In this document: positions 6,771 through 12,122 of the stretch, piece by piece | How positions within the stretch are numbered: the first letter of the stretch is position 1 | Layout of the letters: each line of letters starts with the position of its first letter | Source: JANRLJ01 sp034437895 | Lineage (GTDB): Bacteria > Chloroflexota > Anaerolineae > Aggregatilineales > Phototrophicaceae | Direction of reading: 5' to 3' | Assembly: GCA_034437895.1 (NCBI GenBank) | Contig: DAOTTO010000168.1 | Span: 1 to 12,122, forward strand | Length of the DNA stretch: 12,122 nucleotides | The notes under the pieces: model-generated | Seen by the model: the letters and a program-made list of their open reading frames with translations, nothing else | What the model was told of the DNA's origin: nothing | Database searches by the model: none | Position numbers and translations under genes: made by a program

Positions 6771-8060
6771 ATGTTAAGTGTGATTAAAGCCCAAAGCAAA
6801 GCGCTCAATTTCTTAGAAGGTGCGCTGGTTATCATTGTTTGCATGATGCTGTCGGACGGTTTTAGGCCGGTTATTCCTTCATGGAATTTACTCCGCCAGG
6901 GGCTATATGTTTGTATTTTTATCGCCGTCCTATTCAATACCAAAGCTATTCTGGCAACATTTTTCCGATCTCCCAGTGTCGTCATCTTAGTGCTGTATGC
7001 TTTTCTATCTTATTTCTGGTCGGCGGATCGGGCGGCGACTGTTTCGCGCTCTGTTGCTTTATTTTTTGGGACGTTGTTCGCACTCTACTTCGCAGCACGT
7101 TTTAACACACGCGATCAGATCAAGCTGTTGGCAATTTTTTCTCTCATTGCTTTAGTATTCAGCGTTTTGTTCGTCTTTACGATACCCTCGGTGGGGACGG
7201 CAGGCTCGGTTTGGCGCGGCATTTTTGAGCAGAAGAATACCTTTGGTCGTGCAATGGTGATCTGTGCGTTGGTTGCTTTGACCTATCCAGTAGAAACATT
7301 TTGGGGCAGGGTTGGTAAGCTTGTTTGGTATTTAGCCGCGATTTTTTGCATTTTCATGTCCGATTCGATGACTTCATTGATTATCGTCGCGGTTGCGACA
7401 CTGTTGTTTTATGTGTATCGGGTGCTACGTTGGGATGCGCTTTCCGCGTTCATCTTCACGGCGGCGGGTGCTGTGCCGATTGCCTTACTCCTATATGGCG
7501 CGATTACGCTGGATACCGATGCTTTCCTGATCAGTATTGGGCGTAACCCGACCCTTACAGGCCGTGTTTCTGTTTGGGCGAATGTTGAATATGCTATCAG
7601 TGAGCGCCCACTAATGGGCTACGGCTACGGCGGGTTCTGGAAGAAATCCGAAGGGGTTTACGGACAGCTCTGGAGTACTAATTCTAATTGGCAGCCGGGT
7701 TCGGCACATAATTCTTATCTCGATTTGTGGGTGCAGCTAGGTCTTTTTGCCGTGATTATCTTCGTCGCTTCCAGCGCATTGATGTTTATTCAAGCCTTGT
7801 TTCATGTGCGACGAACAAGATCAGTAGAAGGGTTATTCCCTATCTTGTATTTAACTTTCCTGCTCATCTTGAGCTTTTCTGAGGATTTTATCCTGTTTAA
7901 CAGCTTCGCATGGGTGCTGTATATGGCGATGGGCTTTACGATTGCGGTGGCAATGGCACAAGACAAAGTCACAGAATCCGAAGAAATCGAGCAAGATGTG
8001 ATTGCCTTCGTCCCTTCGCAGCGGCGCACGATGACGGTTAGACGCGTTGGCTTAGGATAG
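6771..8060 (+). CDS. O-antigen ligase/ExoQ-like polysaccharide polymerase
   Basis: A 429-residue integral membrane protein with about ten hydrophobic segments spread through the chain, of the Wzy_C superfamily. Such proteins join lipid-linked oligosaccharides on the outer face of the cytoplasmic membrane, either polymerising repeat units or ligating a glycan to an acceptor. Signature blocks are FEQKNTFGR (152-160), a conserved Arg in TLTGRVSVW (261-269), GYGYGGFW (283-290) and SAHNSYLDLW (311-320), the last containing the hallmark His313. This set is closer to ExoQ-type proteins than to enterobacterial WaaL. With six sugar-transfer genes around it and no lipid A genes, polymerase is the likelier role. 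AAGGACGAGG (6751-6760) lies 10 nt before the ATG. The hydrophilic tail (about 397-429) is probably cytoplasmic. Confidence 0.88.
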   Translation: MLSVIKAQSKALNFLEGALVIIVCMMLSDGFRPVIPSWNLLRQGLYVCIFIAVLFNTKAILATFFRSPSVVILVLYAFLSYFWSADRAATVSRSVALFFGTLFALYFAARFNTRDQIKLLAIFSLIALVFSVLFVFTIPSVGTAGSVWRGIFEQKNTFGRAMVICALVALTYPVETFWGRVGKLVWYLAAIFCIFMSDSMTSLIIVAVATLLFYVYRVLRWDALSAFIFTAAGAVPIALLLYGAITLDTDAFLISIGRNPTLTGRVSVWANVEYAISERPLMGYGYGGFWKKSEGVYGQLWSTNSNWQPGSAHNSYLDLWVQLGLFAVIIFVASSALMFIQALFHVRRTRSVEGLFPILYLTFLLILSFSEDFILFNSFAWVLYMAMGFTIAVAMAQDKVTESEEIEQDVIAFVPSQRRTMTVRRVGLG

Positions 8061-8063
8061 GTT

Positions 8064-10265
8064 TTGGACAATCCATTGCATCCACTTTTTCAAAAACCCC
8101 AAGTCGGGGGTCAAGCCGGCAAAAATGGGCAGGGAGATGTGGCAAGTAGCCTTTTTCCCCTGCTAAAACATATTTCCACATCAGCAGGCATCGTTTGTCT
8201 CTTTTTGATGGGTAGTTTGTTATTGGGCTTTCAGCCTGCCACCGCGCAGACGGTTGGATTTGATGAAAGCGCGATTCAGAATATTCAACAGGTTATTTTT
8301 GTAAATCCAAATGATCCGACTGCCTTGGATACTCATCCGGGGACGGAACTTCAGCCCGTGCTGACAGCAGCTAGAGGTTTGCAACTGGCGGAAGTCGCCA
8401 ATCAGGCAGACATCGGGGTACGGGTGCTGTTGGCTCCTGGTATTTATCGGGAAAGCCTGCTTATGGCGACTGATCCAGCACGAACCGCTGCACCGATTAT
8501 CATCGAGTCTGCCGTTGTAGGGGGCGCAATTATTTCCGGGTCGGACGTGTGGACGGATTGGGTTCGGCAAGGCAGCACCAACACCTATACCCATACTTGG
8601 CCTTATGATTGGGGGCTAGCACCTATCCCTAATGGCTGGGATGAGGTGGAAGTGCCTGAAGTCATCCGCCGACATGAGATGATTTTCGTCAATGGGCAAC
8701 CGATGCAACAGGTCTTTAGCCCATCCGCACTCATGCCGAATAGTTTTTATGTAGACGAGCAGACGGATTTAGTCACACTTTTGCTGGCTTCGTCAGAAGC
8801 TATCGAGACGAAGCAGGTGGAAGTCTCCACTCGCGAAAGTTTGCTGCAAATTCGAGATCGTTCTAATCTTATTTTACGTGGTCTATGGTTTGAACATGCC
8901 AGCACCGCTTTTGATTCGGCGGTGAGCCTCTTCGACAGCAGCAATATTCTCGTCGAAAATAATACGTTCACTTGGAACAACGCCAGCGGCTTTGGGCTGA
9001 TTCGTGCCACGAATGCCATCACACGCGGAAATAGCTACAGCAACAACGGCGGCACAGGTTTCGGCGGTGTGCGTTTACTCAATTATCTTGCTGAAAATGA
9101 GACCGCTTCTGGTAATAACTGGCGCGGTGTACAGGGCGATTTTATCGGCTGGTCGGTGGCGGGGATTAAGCACCTGCGGATGCATCATGCGGTTTATCGT
9201 AATGTCCGCAGCGAGGATAACTTCGCACATGGGTTGTGGCTAGACAGCGACAATGTTGATGTCGTGCTGGAAAATGTCATGATCTGCGGCAACCTGAACA
9301 GCGGCCTTTATCTCGAATCCAGCCCAGGCCCATTAACCGTGCGCGATAGCATTTTTTGTGAAAATTCGCGGGCGGGAATCCGCAGCGCTAATGTCAAAAA
9401 CGTGACGCTGGAAAATAATATCTTCTATGACAACGACTACGCTGGGATTTACTTCACTGGGGAAAATAACGGGCGCTCCACCCGTAATTGGGAGACTGAA
9501 GAACTCAGCGAAATTTTTCCCGCAGAGAGCTATACCCTGCTCAACAATATACTCGTCGGCAAAAATGCCCAGCAGCCTGTTATTCGCTCCACATTGTCTT
9601 TTGATGCGTGGAATATCTTTACCGCTGATCTCAATTCCGCCAATAACACTTTTTATAATGAAGATACACAAGCTGCCTTTATCCTGTTTGTCAGCGAAGT
9701 GGTTACGCTCGCCGATTGGCAAGCCCTGACCGGACAAGATCAAACCTCAATTTTTCAGGCAGTGAATTTCCCCGATCCTGATAATCGTGATTTCGCCCGC
9801 GCTCAAAATGAAGCCCAAGTAAGTACATTGGAGTCCGCTTTCGAGTCCACATTGGAAAGCACCCCAACAACCGAATCTGTTGTCCCTGTGGTCATCAGCT
9901 TTACCTTAATCGATGCCGACACCGATATGCCCCTGTTGGTTTTAAATGATTACGCGCTGATTAACCTCGCCGCCTTCCCCACACGCAATCTGAATATCCG
10001 GGCGGACGTTATGCCGGAAACCATTGGGAGTGTCATTTTCTCTCTCAATCAAGATGGATTACATCTGACAGAAAATGCTGCCCCTTATGCGCTGGCTGGC
10101 GGCGAGGGGTTAGATTACGCCGCGTGGACACCTGCCGTTGGCAGCTACACGCTTTCCGCGATCCCTTATACACAGCCTGATGGCGCGGGAACAGCAGGGG
10201 TTCCCCTCATTATTCATTTTGATATCATTGATGATGCGTCGCTGATTATGGGGACGGGGCATTAA
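8064..10265 (+). CDS. Secreted right-handed beta-helix protein with C-terminal Ig-like domain
   Basis: A 733-residue exported protein, last gene of the operon and probably a polysaccharide-modifying or polysaccharide-binding partner. A hydrophobic segment (about 39-56) followed by ATAQ (59-62) looks like a signal peptide with an unusually long N-region. Residues 70-255 resemble the entry domain of lyase- or epimerase-like beta-helix proteins. From about 256 to 535 there are short repeats rich in Asn and Gly (ILVENNTF, VTLENNIF, SGLYLES, AGIRS) typical of parallel beta-helix coils. A Ser/Thr/Glu linker (586-605) leads to a beta-sandwich-like domain (606-723). No catalytic triad can be assigned with confidence; possible acidic and His residues lie in MHHAVYRNV and HGLWLDSDN (373-397). 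The start is TTG 8064, 3 nt after the previous stop, with AGGA-like sequence before it. GTG 8139 is an alternative that would give a shorter signal peptide but has poorly spaced SD. Confidence 0.82.
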   Translation: MDNPLHPLFQKPQVGGQAGKNGQGDVASSLFPLLKHISTSAGIVCLFLMGSLLLGFQPATAQTVGFDESAIQNIQQVIFVNPNDPTALDTHPGTELQPVLTAARGLQLAEVANQADIGVRVLLAPGIYRESLLMATDPARTAAPIIIESAVVGGAIISGSDVWTDWVRQGSTNTYTHTWPYDWGLAPIPNGWDEVEVPEVIRRHEMIFVNGQPMQQVFSPSALMPNSFYVDEQTDLVTLLLASSEAIETKQVEVSTRESLLQIRDRSNLILRGLWFEHASTAFDSAVSLFDSSNILVENNTFTWNNASGFGLIRATNAITRGNSYSNNGGTGFGGVRLLNYLAENETASGNNWRGVQGDFIGWSVAGIKHLRMHHAVYRNVRSEDNFAHGLWLDSDNVDVVLENVMICGNLNSGLYLESSPGPLTVRDSIFCENSRAGIRSANVKNVTLENNIFYDNDYAGIYFTGENNGRSTRNWETEELSEIFPAESYTLLNNILVGKNAQQPVIRSTLSFDAWNIFTADLNSANNTFYNEDTQAAFILFVSEVVTLADWQALTGQDQTSIFQAVNFPDPDNRDFARAQNEAQVSTLESAFESTLESTPTTESVVPVVISFTLIDADTDMPLLVLNDYALINLAAFPTRNLNIRADVMPETIGSVIFSLNQDGLHLTENAAPYALAGGEGLDYAAWTPAVGSYTLSAIPYTQPDGAGTAGVPLIIHFDIIDDASLIMGTGH

Positions 10266-10283
10266 GCATTAAATGTTAGATGA

Positions 10284-10310
10284 CAGGGGCAGAATATAAT
10301 TTTGCCCCTG
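10284..10310. terminator. Hairpin between convergent operons, possible bidirectional terminator
   Basis: CAGGGGCA (10284-10291) pairs perfectly with TGCCCCTG (10303-10310); four further pairs, one of them G-U, extend the stem to 12 bp over a three-base loop. It lies 18 nt after the beta-helix gene and 29 nt beyond the stop of the minus-strand GT2 gene. There is no T-run on either side, so it is not a textbook intrinsic terminator, but location and strength suggest it ends or protects both transcripts. Confidence 0.5.
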
Positions 10311-10339
10311 ATGTGGCCTTATTAGGCATCGACATGGGG

Positions 10340-11323
10340 TTAAGAGTGAGCGCCTTCCGCAGCACCATTCTGGCCTTTTTTGCCGCCGGAAAACCGATGC
10401 GAAAAAACCTGCTTCCATGCGCGTTTTACGGCATAGCGCGGGTTCAACAAAAATGCCATGCCGAAAAACCAGCCGACCTTATGGTACTGCCCTTCCGCAT
10501 AAGCCAGCCCTGCACGGCGGTAATTTAAGCCCTGCAAATCGGAAAGATAACGGCGCAGGCGTTCCCGCCAGGGACGGTTATCGTAATTCGCCAAGAACGA
10601 GTCCAGCGTTGGCAATGCTTCTCCTGCCAGACGTGCCTTACGGCGGGCTTCTATATATCGGGCGAGTTTGCGCTGTGTCATAAATTTGGTCATGCTAACG
10701 CTGTAGCTGTGAATACGATACAAAACCAGCGCTTCTGGGATACACAATATCGGTCCATATTCTGCCATCACATCAAAAATTTCTACGTCTTCTGTCCCGC
10801 TGAAAGCATCTTTGTAGCCGCCGACTTTTTCGATAATGTCCTTCCGCAGTAAGGCGGACGGGTTGATGACCTGAATGACCCGACCATTTTTGCGTTCTTC
10901 CAAAAACTGTTCACGGGTCAAAGGCCCAACTTTGGAGGTGCTGAGGATTTTGCCTTTGGCATTGATATGATGGATATAGGTTCCCCATACGACGACATCA
11001 GGATTAGCCTGTGCTGCTTCGATAGAGGCTTCTAAGCGGCGCGGTAGGCAGACATCATCGGCATCCATCCGCGCAATCCAAGGATATTGCGAAGCCTCAA
11101 TACCCAGATTCATCGCCCGACTAATGCCGATTTTCCCCCCGCGAATGATTTTTACACGGGGGTCTTTTTCCGCATAGGATTGCAAAATCGCTGGCGTACT
11201 ATCGGTGGAGCCATCGTCCACAATGATAAATTCAAAGTCTTTATAAGTCTGGTTTAAGACGCTTTCAATCGCCTCCCGCAGGAAGCGCTCACCATTATAA
11301 ACTGGCATCACCACGCTAATCAT
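10340..11323 (-). CDS. GT2-family glycosyltransferase (second of minus-strand pair)
   Basis: An inverting GT-A glycosyltransferase of 327 residues from the second of two adjacent ATGs (328 from 11326). Positions below count from the first. It has SVVMPVYNGE (4-13), DDGSTD (37-42), the metal-binding RMDADD (86-91), and a catalytic-base region GTEDVEIFD (177-185). LVLYRIHS (200-207) and the C-terminal block LNYRRAG (267-273) with following GQY and LLNPR match the other two GT2 enzymes here. The tail after about 310 is rich in Gly, Lys and Ala and is unlike the paralogues. The second ATG (11323) is preferred because AAGGAAG (11329-11335) lies 5 nt before it but only 2 nt before the first, and MISVVMP then matches the + strand paralogue. 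That ribosome site overlaps the upstream stop codon, so the pair is likely translationally coupled. Sugar specificity is unknown. Confidence 0.9.
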   Translation of the reverse strand: MISVVMPVYNGERFLREAIESVLNQTYKDFEFIIVDDGSTDSTPAILQSYAEKDPRVKIIRGGKIGISRAMNLGIEASQYPWIARMDADDVCLPRRLEASIEAAQANPDVVVWGTYIHHINAKGKILSTSKVGPLTREQFLEERKNGRVIQVINPSALLRKDIIEKVGGYKDAFSGTEDVEIFDVMAEYGPILCIPEALVLYRIHSYSVSMTKFMTQRKLARYIEARRKARLAGEALPTLDSFLANYDNRPWRERLRRYLSDLQGLNYRRAGLAYAEGQYHKVGWFFGMAFLLNPRYAVKRAWKQVFSHRFSGGKKGQNGAAEGAHS

Positions 11324-11328
11324 CATGA

Positions 11329-11335
11329 CTTCCTT
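11329..11335 (-). promoter_or_regulatory. Ribosome binding site overlapping the upstream stop codon
   Basis: AAGGAAG read on the minus strand overlaps the TAA (11334-11336) of the upstream GT2 gene and sits 5 nt before the ATG at 11323. It decides between the two tandem ATG codons and implies coupled translation of the pair. Confidence 0.55.
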
Positions 11336-12122
11336 AAATGTATTTCTTCGGGAAAAAGCGATTCAAGATGCGCTCTGTAGCAAATTTTGGGCTTAACACC
11401 GTCGCCAATGCGAGGGATGCTACGGCTGGAACATACTTCTTCTGGGCGATCTGCACGCCAGAATTGCGATAATAGTAGCGTCCGCGATTGTTCATGGTGC
11501 GGAAGAAACGCTCGACTGGGGGCTTTTCGTTATACTGCTTGATGTATTCTTCCATTGTAATGGACTGCCCGATGGCCTTCAAGCGATTACGCTCCACAAC
11601 GTAACCATGCAGCATCCGCTGATGGAAGAATTTTTTGGCAGAAATGCTCTGCCCATGCAAACGGTAAGAAACCAGCGGCTCCGGGATGACCACCACCGGG
11701 CCATAATTCGCCATCCTGTCCCAAAATTCGGTGTCTTGCGAAGCCACCAAGCGCTCATCATAACAACCTGCTTGCAGGGCGACCTCACGCTTGAACATCG
11801 CAGTCGAATTCGTCACGACAATGGCCTTTTGCGTCCGGTCAACCGTGTTAAATTCCGCCACGCTGGTGGGGCCTATACGGATTTGACCGATTACTTTGCC
11901 TTCAAGATTGATTTGATGCAAATATGACCCCCACACGACCACTTCAGGATGGGCTTCCGCCGCTTTTAGCTGTTTTTCAAAACGCTGCGGTAACGAGACA
12001 TCATCTGCATCCATCGCCGCAATCCAAGGATATTTGGCGACGGCGATGGCGGTATTACGCGCTTTACATGCACCGCCGTGATTATTTTGAATGACGGTGA
12101 TGCGGGAGTCTTTTTGGGCATA
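11334..12122 (-). CDS. GT2-family glycosyltransferase, 5' end beyond the window
   Basis: The frame runs unbroken from the right edge (12122) to TAA at 11334-11336, 262 visible residues. The first internal Met (12014) lies inside the conserved WIAAMDADD motif, so it cannot be the start; the true N-terminus, with the first Rossmann strand and DDGSTD, is off the edge. Visible motifs are NNHGGACKARN (13-23), the DxD in MDADD (37-41), SQDTEFWDRM in the catalytic-base region, LVSYRLHG, and the C-terminal YYYRNSG followed by a Lys-Tyr, Ala/Leu-rich stretch. DTEFWDRM is identical to the + strand paralogue, and the gene is the immediate operon partner of the GT2 gene after it, with a 10-nt gap. It probably transfers a sugar to the same surface glycan. 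An upstream promoter is not visible. Confidence 0.9.
   Translation of the reverse strand, partial: YAQKDSRITVIQNNHGGACKARNTAIAVAKYPWIAAMDADDVSLPQRFEKQLKAAEAHPEVVVWGSYLHQINLEGKVIGQIRIGPTSVAEFNTVDRTQKAIVVTNSTAMFKREVALQAGCYDERLVASQDTEFWDRMANYGPVVVIPEPLVSYRLHGQSISAKKFFHQRMLHGYVVERNRLKAIGQSITMEEYIKQYNEKPPVERFFRTMNNRGRYYYRNSGVQIAQKKYVPAVASLALATVLSPKFATERILNRFFPKKYI

Noticed and set aside
10280..10528. 82-codon + strand frame downstream of the beta-helix gene
   Set aside because: It begins in the terminator hairpin and is antisense to the GT2 gene; no domain character or ribosome site.
12012..12014. Internal ATG as start of the right-edge GT2 gene
   Set aside because: It falls within the metal-binding MDADD motif, and 36 further codons with conserved GT2 character run in frame to the window edge.
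1..12122. CRISPR array, tRNA or rRNA genes, insertion sequence
   Set aside because: No regularly spaced direct repeats, no tRNA-like or rRNA-like sequence, and no transposase motifs or flanking inverted repeats were seen on reading both strands.

Overview
The window is a cell-surface polysaccharide (exopolysaccharide/capsule type) locus on a bacterial chromosome. The best guess is a member of the Chloroflexota or a similar environmental lineage. This is a low-to-moderate confidence inference from roughly balanced base composition, short GGGCGAC palindromes between genes, a polysaccharide polymerase with no visible outer-membrane export partner, and an exported beta-helix protein with an Ig-like tail domain of a type I associate with that group. 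No rRNA, tRNA, transposase, phage gene or CRISPR array was seen.

Layout: (1) 1-119 is the C-terminal end of an unidentified + strand gene, followed by two related hairpins (139-208), the second of which looks like an intrinsic terminator. (2) 221-1837, minus strand, encodes a Wzz-type chain-length regulator fused to a tyrosine-autokinase-like domain whose ATP-binding motifs are degenerate. (3) 1838-2124 is a divergent control region. (4) 2125-10265 is a tight + strand run of six genes with gaps of 0, 14, 22, 32 and 3 nt, almost certainly one operon: three GT4 glycosyltransferases, one GT2 glycosyltransferase, a multi-pass O-antigen ligase/ExoQ-type polymerase, and a secreted right-handed beta-helix protein. 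(5) A strong hairpin at 10284-10310 lies between convergent operons. (6) 10340-12122, minus strand, holds two GT2 glycosyltransferases in tandem, the upstream one cut by the window edge.

Proposed working model (inference): the cytoplasmic GT4 and GT2 enzymes build an oligosaccharide repeat unit on a lipid carrier. The Wzy_C/ExoQ-like membrane protein polymerises or ligates it outside the membrane. The divergently encoded Wzz-like protein sets chain length. The exported beta-helix protein then modifies, cleaves or binds the finished polymer. An initiating phosphoglycosyltransferase, a Wzx flippase and any export pore are not in the window and would be expected nearby. The three GT2 enzymes are clearly paralogues sharing an unusual C-terminal region, which suggests local expansion of the sugar-transfer repertoire.
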